Positions 35,233-48,500 of a DNA stretch of 64,000 nucleotides are shown in pieces. The DNA comes from Theobroma cacao (taxonomy: Eukaryota; Streptophyta; Magnoliopsida; Malvales; Malvaceae): NCBI RefSeq assembly GCF_000208745.1, contig NC_030858.1, forward strand, positions 19,851,997 to 19,915,996, read 5' to 3'. The notes below the pieces were generated by a model that was given only the letters and a program-made list of their open reading frames with translations, was not told the origin of the DNA and did not search any database. Each line of letters begins with the position of its first letter. Position 1 is the stretch's first letter. Position numbers and translations under genes: made by a program.

Positions 35233-36242
35233 TTTTAATAAAAATAAAAAGGGTAAAAATGTATTTTCACTTCCTAAACAATAAATAGCTCACTTTCACT
35301 TAGGGTAATCAACTCTCAGTCAATTTTCAGAGGGAATCCCTCCATTTTAAGGCTCTTTCAACCTATTTTTCACTCAAATCACTATTTTTGAAAGATTTGA
35401 GCTTAGTTTGAGTTTTAAAAACAAAAGTGATATTTTTCACTCTTAAAACCTTTAAATCTTGGGTTTTTAACTATGAAAATATTGTGTATTATTTTAGATT
35501 TATTGATTTTACAAACTAAAAGATTTTGATGGGTTCCCTCCTGGTTTAGAGCTCACTTAAAGAAAGGATGATGGATTTATGAATTTTCTGCACATGGGTA
35601 TATATAGAACAATGAGTTTAAGCAAGAAATTTAGTTGCAGATGAATCAAACTAATTTTGAAAAGGCATAGTTAGATTATTACATGATTTTTGGATCGAGG
35701 AATGATTATTATGATTCTTGAATGACTAGGAATGAATGAAACTCTACAAGAATTGCTATAGTAGATTAGTACTTTTTGATCGAAGTTGACATTTTTGAGG
35801 TGAGTGGATACACCACTTTCGAAACTATTTTAACAAGTAAGGTTGAAAGTATGATTTGAATGATTGAGGGCTTATTGATGAGTATGATTTCCCATAAATA
35901 TTTATTCTAGAAAATGTGTTAATGGATGTGGAAATATTTTGGTATTTGGTTTTTGAACTTATATGTATATGTAAATATGCTATTATGTATTAGTTTTCAA
36001 TAATGGGGGACAAGCCTTTTTATGATTGCAGTCCACTCAATTACTCTAGCATTTGAGCTAGTGTGTGTTTGAGAATTATGTATATGTGATTGAGAATAGT
36101 TGTGGATGAAAATAATGTTCTTGAATGAAAGTATTGTGATTGTAGATTGAATAGGTCTCCACTTTTGTTTGATTATGTGTTTGGCTTGATTTGTTATTGA
36201 TGTTTGACCTTTTATGAAATTTCAATTGTGTTGTGATTGTGT

Positions 36243-39200
36243 CTAGTCTTGATGTGGGGGTAAGAATACAGCAGGGATGAGATTGGCAAGCACACCATTC
36301 ATTCCCCTTATATATTGGCTCTAGTCTCGGTGTGGGGGTAAGAGTACCACATGGTTAAGCTTGGCCAACTTGCCATCTTTTTCCCTTTTATATGTTGGCT
36401 TTAGCTGTAAAACCCAACCCTATAAACACATGTCATGACATACATGCACTGAGTAGCATGTTATTATGCTAGGAAAGCACCTAAGAATAGACGAAACCCG
36501 ATATCGTACCTAACAGTACACTTGAGTTGATTTAACCTCGAACTAGTTCAAATAGGAATCGTAGGATGAAATTTAATATTTTACAATTCAAGAATGACTA
36601 AAAATGATTGTTTGGAGTTCGAGGGTTCATTTGGGATAAAATTGAAAATTTTGATATTTAGGGGCAAAATCGTAATTTTACCACCCGCAGATAAAATTTA
36701 AGATTTTGAGAGAATTTAGATCAAATTTGACAAATTGGAGAATGGTATGAGTATAAGGGATGAAAAATATGTCTATGGGCAATTTTTCAGTTTTTGGGGC
36801 AAAAATGTAATTTTTTACTTTTACGGGGGCAAAAGTGTAAATTTCAAAAATTACTCCACCAAGACTTTGGATAAGTCTGAGAATTTTATCTAAGCTATGG
36901 ATATGTGGGACAAGTGTATGGTGAAAATTTGGAAACGAATGGATGAAATTTTAAAAACGGACCAATGGGAAAGTGACACATGGCATTTTTTTAATGGTTT
37001 AATATTATTTTAATGAAAAGTCAGCCCATTTAAACCCCATTTTAAGTGGTGGCCGGCCATAAGGAAGAACAAGAGAGGAAATAGAGAGGAAAGGAAGAAA
37101 AGAAAGAAAACAAAGGGAAACTAGAAAAATTCAAAGCGGAATTCACGTTTTTCGCCCGTTTACGCGTCTAACGGTAAGATTTTTCGACTTTATCTTGATT
37201 TCTACCTTTCCTATGCCCTTGTTTCCATTTAGCATGCTTGAGGAGAGAGATCTAAAAGTGACATCAAGGGCTGGACGAATTTCAAGGGGGGAGAAATTGA
37301 AATTTTTAGGTTTTGATTTTTAGTTAAATTGATAGTTTTAGTGAGTTAAATGTGTTTAAAAATTAAATTGGGCAAGAAAGCATTAAATTTTCACAATGCC
37401 CACCCTTGGCCAAATCTGCAATGAGGTACAATGATGATAATCTGATTTTTATTCTAAGAGAAATGAAGAGAAAATGATGAAAAATGGTTAAATGTGATAG
37501 AAAAACAAAGTGAAAAATTAACCGAGTTAATGTCCCGTTTTTGGCCGAATTTTCCAAGTAAGAGAGTGAGCTGATTTTGGAGATTTTAGAGGAATATTGG
37601 CTGATAATTAATGGTTAGAAATGTTGGAGAGAGAATGGGACAATTTAGAGCTAAAATGGAGCACGTTAGCAATTTATCGGGTAAAGTGCCCAAAATAGGT
37701 TAATATCGCGTTTAAGCCGTTTTTGGCTATTGCATTTCATACTATGCATTAGTATAGGATTTAAGTCAAATATATAGTGATTTAGCATTAATGTTATGAA
37801 TTGAGTAAATTTTTGCAATGTGTCTAGGAGGAGAGCCTTCTAGTAAAGGTAAGGAAATCGTACCCGACGAGTAGTTATCGAGGCACCTAAAAAGCAATTA
37901 GTTTGTATAAACGGTGAGTAAACCTATTATTATTGTGAATTATCTAGAGTTATTTTAAAAATGCTCTTTATGTATTTTATGAAATGAAAATGAGATTAAA
38001 ACAGGATTTTTTATGTTTTAGAAATAAATGTGACAAAAAAAATATATATTGTGTTGATTATGAAATTGAGTAATTAGAAGCTGTTAACTGTCTTGAAAAT
38101 TATATATTTTTCTATGAATGGCTTATGAGATATAAGTATATGTGGCTATATTTTGTAAGTGCATTGAAAAATTTATGTAAGCTGTTTTTACTATGCAGGC
38201 TGGATAAATAAATAAAAGCCACGTTATACTGTCGAAATTTTATTAAAATTGGTGGGTTAGTCGCTGTAGTGACGGGTTTCCGTGGACTGCCTATTGGAGA
38301 GGCACGGTAAACCTGGTTATATAGTTACTCTGGTTGTAGAGGCGAGGAGGGTAACTCCCGAGGTAGTATTAGAGCTCACTTCACGTCGAACCCCCACGTG
38401 AATGTGTAACTCGGCCAACGCCAATGAACGGCTTGTTTTAAAAATAAAAATGTGTTTCACATGTAAATGTTATAACAACCTTGGTAGACTCGGTTAGATG
38501 CCTCGGCCAAGGAATCCCCGAGGATTAGTTTTGGCTTGAGCCTTGTTTTCTTTTATAAAAGACATAAGCCTTAACAACTGTGTTGGTAAATTACAAATAT
38601 TTTATGGTTTAAGAAATAAATTGAAAACATTATGAAATGGTTTGTGATTTGTTGTTTAAACTTGCCTCCCTATTACTCGCCTTTAGATATTTATGATAAT
38701 GTCTGTTTACTCATTGGGATTGTAAAATCTCACCCACCTCCTTTCAAAACATTTCAGGTCTGTGGTAGCTTGTAGATACCCTATTTTGTTGAGGATTCCA
38801 GTTGACATCTCTACCACACAGAAAGTAGGTTTCTAGCACCAACACTGGGTATATTTTGGGCCACTTGTCATTGTAACCATTATTGTACATTATAACTTTG
38901 TAAATTTTTGTATGTGTGAATTTATTTCACTTACACGTTACAAAAGATTTCTTACACGTGTTTCTATAAATATTATTTTATACAAAAAAATGCTATATTT
39001 TAATCAATATTTTGAATAGTGATATTTATCTATAAATCCTTTTAAAATATTTTTGTCTTTTGATTTACTTGAGTAGGAAACTACTGGAAATTGTTTAAAA
39101 TGGAATGTTTAAAAACGATTGCTCACAGAAAAGGTAAGAAACTGATATGTAAGCCTTGCAGGGTTCTGATTGGCATTTCGAGTAATGAGTGTCAATTGGG

Positions 39201-39440
39201 ACGTCGCGGCAGTTGTCATGGGCCCGAGGGAGGTTCTGAGTCGTGACATTAGCATTGGTGTAAGAGTAAGAATACCACAAGATTAAGCATCGCCGACGTG
39301 CCACTTTTTCCCATTTTGTATGTTGGCTCTAGCCTCAGTATGGGGGTAAGAATGCCATATGGTTAAGTTGGGCATTGAACCACTTTCCCACTCCTCATGA
39401 GCCTTTGTGTGGGGGTACGAATACCACAAGGATAAGTGGT
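36243..39440. repeat. Minisatellite of about 78 bp in LTR E3, split by solo LTR
   Basis: Units containing GTGTGGGGGTAAGARTACCA, spaced 78 bp apart, lie at 36243-36405 and 39249-39440. The family A solo LTR (36406-39248) sits at the start of the third unit. Confidence 0.8.
36406..39248 (+). mobile_element. Solo LTR of family A, TSD TTAGC
   Basis: TTAGC at 36401-36405 and 39249-39253 flanks a 2843-bp LTR from TGTAAAACCCAACCC to GAGTCGTGACA. It aligns with 7115-10119 along its length, including 'GGTAAGGAAATCGTACCCG' (37846 here) and the 'GGTTTCCGTGGAC' block (38275 here, 9015 there). No internal sequence remains. Confidence 0.9.
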
Positions 39441-40317
39441 TCGAAAGTACATATTCTCTCTTTAATTTGCTATGGTATGTATTGATATGATTTATTAAAT
39501 GAATGGTTCATTGCCGATTCGATGTTTAATGTTAAACTTGGAGGTTCATGGGTTACTTACTGTTTTCTCCTTGCAAATATTTTATAAGTTGGGTATTGAT
39601 ATGAGTACCATATTTTATGCATGATGAGTTTTGAGTACATTTATGGTTACATATTTGTCATAATTATTTTCCAACTATGATTTATTGCAAAAACTCTTAT
39701 CCTCTGGCTTGTCCCCTTCCTCGTATACAATCACGAAGTTTTTTTGACTCACACATCATTTTCCTCTATTTTGTTTCAGATTAGTAGCTTGCTTGATTAG
39801 GCGACTTGTAGAGTAGTGGAGCAACTCATTCATAGTAGGTGAGGTAGAATTTTATTTCTAGCTTTCTAGTGTTGTACACTTTGTAGTATGTGTAGTCTAA
39901 TTTTGAATTGTCTTATTGATAATGAACTCTGTTATTTAAAAAATGTTGATAAACTTGTTAATGCTTCCTCATATTATGTTGAGCCTCGAATATGGGTGCA
40001 TGAGAATGATAAGACTATGGTGGATGTCCATAGCAAAACAGGCATGGGATGCGTGTTGAATCATAATTGTTTTATTTACATGTGAATATTTATATGAAAT
40101 GTGAAAGAAACCACACTTTACTTTGAAAAGGTCTGTTATGTGCTAGCCTTGATGAATTATTGGATATTTTGATTATGGATGAACTTATGTTGTTGAATGC
40201 GATGGATGACTAGCTCATGCATTTTTGGGTTTAGGCTTGTTTGGGCTTATTGAGCCATGCCCAAGTAGGTCCATGCACTGGTCATGATCCCTCTTGAAAT
40301 GGGATGTGACAAAGTGA

Positions 40318-40412
40318 TTGGGCACAAATCAAAAATGGGAGATTGCGTATGTGAGAATCTTGTTTTTGCTTTGTGTACTTGGGCACAAATCAAAAATGGG
40401 AGATTGCGTATG
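40318..40412. repeat. Perfect 34-bp direct duplication, 61-bp offset
   Basis: The 34 bases at 40318-40351 recur exactly at 40379-40412. Each copy holds CAAAAATGGGAGATTG, which resembles a copia polypurine tract followed by LTR start bases. Perfect identity in heavily mutated surroundings suggests a recent tandem duplication. Confidence 0.85.
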
Positions 40413-40559
40413 ATTCCTTGTTTGTCTTCTAAGTGTAGTTCCAATTTATTGATGTCATCGGTTATACTTGTCTAGATATTGAGACCCTTTGTAATTGCTC
40501 TTGTTTGGGTGTGATCATGTCACTTAGAACCTGAGCATCTTCTAGAGACGCGATAGAGC

Positions 40560-43500
40560 TAGAGACTCTTATTGATGTTACTACTAGACCACAAATGCTT
40601 ACTGATAAGGGCCATGGTAGACACGATAGGGGTGTGAGTTTAGCAAGGGTTGAGACACCCACCGGTGGTCATGTAGAGGATCAAGCTCTAGAGGTTGAGA
40701 TAGGACACCTAGTTGAAGGTGTGACCCTTGAGTACATAGTAGTTGATATGCATGATTTAGGGCAGACTATAAAAGTCATTGCCTAGGAGATGTTAGGGTT
40801 GAGATGTTAGGGTGAGGATTTCTATTGTCCATGCAGCCCCTAGTTCACAAGGTTAGGATGACCATTAGTATTTTGAGATTGGGCGGGGTAGATTGGATTT
40901 TTTTTATCAAGTTTCTTGAGGTTGAAACCTCATTCCTTCACAAGGTTCAATGTGTTGGAAAAGCCCTAGGCATTTTTGGATGGTATAAATAAGATCTACG
41001 TTGCTATAAGATGTTTTGGTATGTGGGTTGTGGAGTTAATTGGGTTTCAATTGGAAGATGTGGCCCAAGAGTGGTATGCATCTTTACATAAGGGTAGGCC
41101 AGTTAGTGTTGCTTTACTTACTTGGGATGAGTTTAGTACAATATTTCTAAATTGCTTTTTGTCATCTAATGTACAACATGCTAGAGCTTGAGAGTTTAAG
41201 TCACTAGTGTAGACTTCGAGGATGACTATGGTAGAGTGTGATGTCAAGTTTACTCAGTTGGCTTGATATATGCCTTATGTTGTCTCCATGAAGGAGATGA
41301 AGATTAGGAGATTTATGGATGGTTTAGTAGAGCCTTTGTTTAAGGGAGTGGCTTCCCAAGAGTTTGATTCCTATGCCTTCATCATGGATTGTGCTTAGAA
41401 GAGATGAGGACCACTGAGACTAGAGCAGCAAGAGATAAGTCTAAGAGGGCCAAATTTAAGAGTCACAGAGATTCTAAGGGTAATGAAGGATCTTTTTCCA
41501 CATGATAGCCTAAAGATATTTAGTCTTCTCGTCAGGGGAATGGTTTTGTAGTGGTGATGGTAGATGTGACAAGAGGGATGGTAGGCCTTCTAGATAGCAG
41601 AGTTCAGGGCAAGATCATTAGTCCCCTTTGTTGTGCTCTACTTATAATAAAAGGCATCGAGGTTAGTGCTGAAAAGGTACCCTATTTTGTTATGGTTGTG
41701 GTTTGCTTGGACATGTGATAAGGAACTGTCTTGAGGGTCGATAGTCAGAGTGACCTACTCAGCCAACTATAGTGCCTACTTTTATTACCGCACAGTCTCT
41801 CAGAAAGGCTAGAGGAGCTAGGGGTAAGGGACTAGTAACACCATTCAAGGTAGATCATATGGATTTGGAGCTCAAGGTACAGCTAATCGAAGACTAGTTA
41901 GAGTTTATGCATTGACCACACAAGATGCACAAGCATTTAATGCATTTGTCTCAAGTATTCTACCTATCTGTTTTATCAATGCACGTGTGTTGTATGATCC
42001 TAATGTTACTTATCAATTTGTTTCCCCATACTTTGCATCTAAGTTGGATATAGAACACTTAAAAAAAGAGCAAGATTTAGTAGTTTCCACACCCTTGAAA
42101 AATGTGTTTGTGGTGAGGCATAAGTATAGAGCTTGCATGGTCCGAGTTAAGGAGAAGTGCACTTAATCTAATTTATTATTGATGGATATGCTAGAGTTTG
42201 ATGTGATTCTTGGGATGGATTAGTTATCTCCCAACTATGCTAATGTGGATTCTCCCCTCAAGAAGGTAAAGATTTAGTACCGTGGAGAGATGCTGTTTTA
42301 TATTCAAGGAGATCGCAACATGGCCTCGAGTATTATGGTGTCGGTCATGACCACTAGTACATTCATGAGACATAGATGCTAAGGATTTTTTGGCAATAGT
42401 CTTGGATACCCAAGTGGAAGTGGGTAATGTGGTAGATGTACTAGTCGTGGGAGATTTTGTTTATGTGTTCCTGGAGGAGTTACTTGGATTTACTCTAAAA
42501 AAAGGAGATAGAATTTTGTATAGACTTGGTACAAGACATTAATTTCATATCTCTACCACCTTGCCTGATGGCACCAACAAAGTTTAAAGAGCATAAAGAC
42601 TAGTTAGAGGATTTATTGGATAAGGGTTTCATACACCCAGTGTCTCACCATATGCGTGGCGGTATTGTTTGTGAAGAAGAAAGATGGATTGATGAGACTT
42701 TGTATCGACTACAAGTAGTTGAACAAAGTGACCATCAAGAACAAGTACCTTCTCCCACATGTTAATGACTTGTTTGATCAGTTGCAAGGGGTTAAGTGTT
42801 TTTCTAAGATTGATTTGTGATTGAGATACCATTAGTTGAGGATTAGAGATGGGGACATACCAAAGACTACATTTCATATGAGGTATGATCATTATGAGTT
42901 TTTGATTATGTCATTTGGTTTGACAAATGCCCTTACCGCTTGTATGGATATGATGAATAGGGTGTTCAGACTATATTTGGACAAGTTTCTAGTCATGTTC
43001 ATTGATGATACCTTAACATACTTGAGGAGTCTAGAGGAACATAAGTAGCACTAGAGAAATGTGCTACATAACTTAAGGGTTCATCAATTATATGCCGATT
43101 TCTCCCAGTGTGAATTTTGGTTGGATAATGTTAGCTTCTTGGGTCACATAGTATCTAAGAATGGTATGATGGTAGACCTTAAAAAGAATGAGGCAATGGA
43201 GAAATGGCCGAGGCTTACTTCGGTAACTGAGATATGGAGTTTCTTGGGGTTGGCTAGATATTAGAAGAGATTTGTTAAGGTATTCTCCAAAATCGTTGTT
43301 CCTATGACTAGGTTGACATAGAAGGGGGGTTAAATTCATGTGGTTGGATGCATGTGAGGAGATTTTTGAAAAGCTCAAGACTTGTCTTACCATGGCTTTG
43401 GTGTTAAGTTTACTTTGTGGTACAAGGGGTTATATGCTTTACTACAATGTATCACAAGTAAGACTTGGGTGTGTTTTGATGTAGCATGGCAACGTGTGTA

Positions 43501-44384
43501 TGCGTCTTGACAGCTCAAGAAGCATGAGCAAAATTAGCCCACACATGGTTTATAGATGGTTGCGATAGTGTTTGCCTTAAAGATTTGGAGGCATTACTTG
43601 TATGGTGAGACTTGTGTGATTTATAGGATCATAAAAGTCCTAAGTATACCTTTGAGTAGAGAGATCTCAATCTTAGGCAATGTTGATGGATGGAGTTGTT
43701 TAAGGACTATGACTGCATGATATTGTATCATCATGGAAAAGCTAATGTGGTGGCAAATTCCTTGAGCTAGAAATCCATGGGGAGTTTATCCCACATCTTA
43801 GTTGAGAGGAGATCATTAGTACAAGGTATGCATGAGTTGAGCGATATAGGCATTCGATTTGAGGTTGATGATACTAAGGCATTGTTAGCCCAGTTTAGAG
43901 TGAGATCGATGTTGATAGATCTCATCATGGAAGCCCAAAACAAGGATAATTTTGTGGCAAAAGCTTTAAAGGATCCTTATGGAAGGAAAGGACAAGTGTT
44001 CTTTAGAGGCACTAGTGGATTACTTAGATAAAGATCTAGAGTGTAAGGTCTCAGATAATAATGATTTGGGATGGGAGATTTTAAAGAAGGCCTATGTGGC
44101 AACAAATGTTGTTCTTCCAGGCACCACCAAGATGTACCACGACTTGATAGAATGGGAAGGCCTTAAGAGGAATGTGGTAGAGTTTGTAGCCAAGTGTCTA
44201 GTGTTCCAACAGGTTAAGGTAGAGCATCAGAAGCCTACTAGATTTTTATAGCCTTTACCAGTTCTCGAGTGGAAATGGGAACATATGTCCATGGATTTCG
44301 TGATTGGACTAGCTCGTACGAGTGAAGGGTATGACTCTATTTTGGTGATTATGGATAGACTAACTAAGTCCACTCATTTCTTAC
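40560..44384 (+). pseudogene. Gypsy element I internal region (gag-pol), heavily decayed
   Basis: Gag remnants at 40960-41400 include W-V-V-E-L, V-A-Q-E-W-Y and L-T-W-D-E-F, and a knuckle CYGCGLLGHVIRNC lies at 41688-41729. Protease near 41990 reads V-L-Y-D-P-N for L-F-D-S-G-A. RT at about 42480-43300 keeps FGLTNA and FIDDTL. RNase H remnants lie at 43380-43760. Integrase has C-L-V-F-Q-Q-V-K near 44200 and MDFVIG near 44295, and stops at D-R-L-T-K-S-T-H-F where the copia G LTR begins. Many stops occur throughout. No LTR of its own is recognised and the rest of integrase is not in the window. Confidence 0.87.
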
Positions 44385-44562
44385 TGTTGGCTCCATTAGT
44401 TTTTGATGATAATAAAACATTCCCATTCATTTCTGTTTAATATTTCTACTTGAGTGTGTAGGACAAAAATTGTATGCAAATAATAATCAATCATTCAAAT
44501 GCACATATCAAAGAGCATAGGAATAAGAAAGTCAAAATTGATCAACAAGATAGAAGCCCTTA

Positions 44563-44756
44563 GTCGATTAAGGAAGAGTTAGTCAGCTAAGATTTAAATC
44601 AAAAGTTGGTAGGCTGAACAATGTTGAGAAACAAAACCAAGTTAGTCGACCGAGGAATGAGTTAGTCGACTAAGTGCACACTGCCAGAAACTGAGATCAG
44701 AAGACAGAGATGACTTAGTCGACTAAGATATCGGTTAGTCGACTAAGAGCATTTTG
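44563..44756. repeat. Palindrome array CTTAGTCGACTAAG in copia G LTR
   Basis: Six copies in 194 bp. The perfect 14-bp palindrome CTTAGTCGACTAAG is at 44714-44727 and TTAGTCGACTAA is at 44662-44673. Others are one or two changes away. The array ends about 110 bp upstream of the TATA box. Palindromic LTR motifs are known in Sireviruses (recalled from literature, not checked). Confidence 0.88.
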
Positions 44757-44866
44757 CCAAAAATTTTGAATTGTGTTTTAGAAGACAGATTAACTGCTAG
44801 AATTGCTACCAAATTGTTTCCAACGGTCAAAAACTATCTAACTCACATCAGAGATGGTTTTCCAAG

Positions 44867-44873
44867 TATAAAA
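44867..44873 (+). promoter_or_regulatory. TATA box of copia G LTR
   Basis: TATAAAA followed by GAGGG, just downstream of the palindrome array; the likely core promoter for the element transcript. Confidence 0.7.
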
Positions 44874-45462
44874 GAGGGTTCCAACGACTAGAAATGCAAT
44901 TGAAGGCTTCCAAGAACACAACAAAAAAAATCTAAAAAACCAAAAAACAGCTGCTGCTCATTTACTACACTCAACTCCCATATTTGTAATTGTGATATGC
45001 ACTTCATTTGTACCACTTAGATCAACCTTGTGATCATAGGTACACTTTTTTTACTTCTCTTCTTGTATTCTTAGAGTGAGAGAGTCACTCTAAGAGATTG
45101 ATTCAAGCTAGAATTGCTTGATTGGGTATAGGTTCTAACTTAGCCTTGAAAAGTTAGGTGTTGGGTTTTAGTTGATCCCGGTAAAAACTATTGTGAAAGG
45201 TTTTGGCTAAGCCTGGTAAAAGCCATTGTGAAGCTTGGTGAAAGCTTGTGAATTTCACCTTTTATAGTGGATTGATTTGGAAAATCCTTGGTTGAATAAT
45301 CAAGGTAGTGGATGTAGGTCTTTGACTGAACCACCATAATTTCTTGTGCATTGTCTACTCTGTTTTTTATTTTCATTGCTTTTCAAATTAGTTCCTCATC
45401 TTGCCAAGAGCCAAAAAGTGCTATTCACCACCCCTCCAGCACATTTATTTGGGACCAACAAG

Positions 45463-45474
45463 TGGTATCAAAGC
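45463..45474 (+). promoter_or_regulatory. Primer binding site of copia element G
   Basis: TGGTATCAAAGC, one base from the initiator tRNA-Met complement, two bases after the LTR end. Confidence 0.85.
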
Positions 45475-45520
45475 TAGTTCCCTATTCTTAAGGTCTAACA
45501 CCCTTTGGGAGGATCCAAAT

Positions 45521-48500
45521 TGTGAAACCCTGTCAAGCTTGATTAAAAGACGGTATTGTACCGAGTGGTACAACTAAGTTAAATCGAGTCTTGAACTAGT
45601 TCAAATAGAAATTTGAAGAGGAAATTGAAAATATTGAAACCCACAGAATGGCTTAGAATAGTGATTCGGAGTTTAAGGTCCAATTTGGAGTCCATCAGGA
45701 AAATTGACTGATTAGGGACAAAACGGTCATTTTACCATTTGATGATAAAATGGAGATTTTTAGCCAAGATTTGATCACATTTGACCAAGAATAATTATAT
45801 GAATTATAATTATGATTATTGGAGTATAAAATGATGTTTAGTAGTGAAAAATTGTGATTCTCGGTATTTTTGGAGCACAAGGGCAAAATAGTAATTTTGC
45901 CACTAGAGGACTAAACGGGAATTTTTATAAAACAATTTTTACCCCATTTGGTTAATATTGATCAATATTAGTGTTATTTGAAGTTGAAAAGTAAAAATAA
46001 TGTGATTCCGGTACATTTCGGAGTATATGGGCAAAATCGTAATTTTTTCACTCCGGGGGCAAATCGATAAATTTTTCACCCCAGCACTTGTCAAGACCAA
46101 GGGATTTTAATTGTGGTAGGATTGGATAAGTACCAGAATATTTGTGGTGGAAAATTAAGAAGAAAAAGTCAAAAAGTTAAAAAAATTGGGCCAATAAGCA
46201 TGTGACACGTGGCATGCTTGATTATTTTATTATTTTCTATGGAAATTAGCCCATGAAATCCCCAATTCTCTCACCATATTCTGCCTAGGCAACCAGCAAC
46301 AAGAACAAAGGAAGAACAAAGGGAAAAACAAGAAAACTTAGGTGGAAATTCAAAGAAAAAGTGAAGAAATCAAGGAAACAAGCTAGGTAAGTTAGAATTT
46401 CTTTAATTCTCCTTGATACCTAGCTTACCCATGCTTTTGTTCTTCATTTCCATGGTTGAATATTGAGTTATCATGATGAATTCAATTCTAAAAAATGGGT
46501 ATGGAAGAGGAATTGTTGTTGGAATAATTTGATTTTAGACTATGTTAGTGTTTAGGGATAGTTAAGCGTGGTTATGAACAAAAACACAAAAGAAATATTC
46601 AATTTCTCTAGGGTTCCTTGTTGGTCGAACCATGAGGGCTGAATATCAATGGGGGATTGTTTTTATTTCAAGGAAAATGGCTTGGAAAATGATGAATTAA
46701 GGTGAAACGGTTATGTAGAAAAAATTTCGATGCTAGTGCACCAAATGACCGAATTTTTCTATAAGGAATTGTGAGGGTTCTAATGCTGAATTTGGCTTTA
46801 TTTAAATGGTATGTGGTAAATTAAGGTATTATAGGAGAAATGAATTAATTTGGAGGTGATTTGGACACAATCGTCAATTAATCGGGTGATCGGTCGAATT
46901 TAATCGATACCGCGATTAAGCGGTAATCGGACGTATTTTTGCATTTACATATCAAGCATTAGTAATTTAAATTAGTTTATATCAATTTAGGGACAATATA
47001 GTAAATTCCTCGACTTTGTTATTTGTCAAGGTAGTGAAATGTTCGAAAAAGGTAAAAGAATTGCGCCTGAGGACTATTAGTCCGAGTGCACCAGGAATTC
47101 GGATTTTCGACACCTATGAGTGAATTTGCATTTCAAAATTTATTTGGAAATTCTAATTAAGTTGAAATGAAATGCGTGAATGATTATATCTGATTCCGAT
47201 TTAAAAATGAATCTCGGGAACAAGCCTTTAGTGAAAATATTTATGTGATGTTAAATATGATTGCGATGCATCTATGTATATCCGTATGATGCCTACATGT
47301 ATTATTGAGAAATTGTGTGAAATTAAGTATACTGAATCTGTGTACCCTTGTATTATGCTGATATGCATTATTAATAAATTATGGTGAAATTGATGCAACT
47401 GTGCATGTGCGGAGTGGGAAGTGCAATGGCGGTTTAATGATAAAGGATGTGATAATTACGACCGTGCATGTGCGGAGTGGGAAGTGCAATGCCAGTTGAA
47501 TGACAAAGAGTGTGATAATTACGACCGTGCATGTGCGGAGTGGGAAGTGCAATGCCGGTTTAATGATAAAGGTTGTGGGGACGGCGATACGTAACGTCCA
47601 TAAATTCCTAGAAATTCAGAGGTGTGCAAAGAGGGATACTAAGAGATACCCCTTACCCAATACTCCGATAGTTATTTCTTTGTACCACCAAGATTAGTGA
47701 AGACTTGGCAGTGTATATAATTGCTCATATCTTTGTGTATATATGTGTGATTGTATGGTACGTGAAACCCTTGTTTGTGACAGTTTGTGATAAACCGTTA
47801 ATTTTACTATCTTGCTTGATAGAACAATTGGTGAATGAAATTGTACGTGATACATATGCATATATGAATCATACGGGTTGTGAAACCCTTATTATGTGAC
47901 GATTTGTAAATAACCGTCAGTTTTACTACTTTGCTAGAATGATCGGTGTAAATTCAAGGATGTTTAATCCTTGAATGCGTAATAAATTTCTAGGTAAGGG
48001 AAAAAGGGTTTGGAATAGTATTTAGATGAAAATGGCCTTATTTTCAACCGGTGCATCATGATTGTCAAATTTCCTGGTTGAGATTGCTTGTTCCCTTCTG
48101 ATATTCACTCACTGAGTATTGTACTCACGTTTTATAAAAATTCATGTTTTCAGATCAGGTGACTGTTGGACCCTAGGTCGAGGAGTCTGCGTAGTGCATC
48201 TCCTAGGTACGTGTCTGGCATTCGATAGTAATCTATTTTATTGTAAATGTCTCCGCTGGAAGTCATGGGTCTTTTTGTATTGTGAATACAATCTAACAAT
48301 GTGAATATGTGTATGCAATGTAAATTGCTAAATACATGACTGGTATAGTGCTTGTATATTATTATCGATAATGCCATTGTGTTTTGGCTATGTTCACACC
48401 TGAGAAAAGGTGTGTGTGTATGCATGATATGATAAATTTGTTAAGCAAAGGTAAATGGATAGGCTTGCTTGGGCTTAGTGAGCTATGCTCATTGATCTCA

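Larger units (their letters stand above)
34826..40311 (+). mobile_element. LTR E3, interrupted by a family A solo LTR
   Basis: Shares with E1 the 'AAATCC-TAGGCGAGCA' block near its start, 'GTGAGTGGATACACCACTTTC' near 35800, 'GGGGGACAAGC' near 36005, the 'TATCCTCTGGCTTGTCCCCTTCC' block near 39700 and the TGTGACA end at 40311. Without the nested LTR it is about 2.6 kb. The right flank is AAGTG. The left boundary near 34826 shows AAAGT but does not start with TG, so the target duplication is unresolved. It cuts the third-ORF remnant of F. Confidence 0.72.
44385..45460 (+). repeat. 5' LTR of copia element G
   Basis: A 1076-bp LTR starting TGTTGGCTCCATTAG with TTTTTGATGATAATAA just after, the usual Sirevirus-like LTR start, and ending GGGACCAACA two bases before the PBS. 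It carries CTTAGTCGACTAAG palindromes and a TATA box. It inserted in the integrase of gypsy I (left flank CTTAC). The matching 3' LTR is absent from the window, lost at or beyond the E4 junction. Confidence 0.88.
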
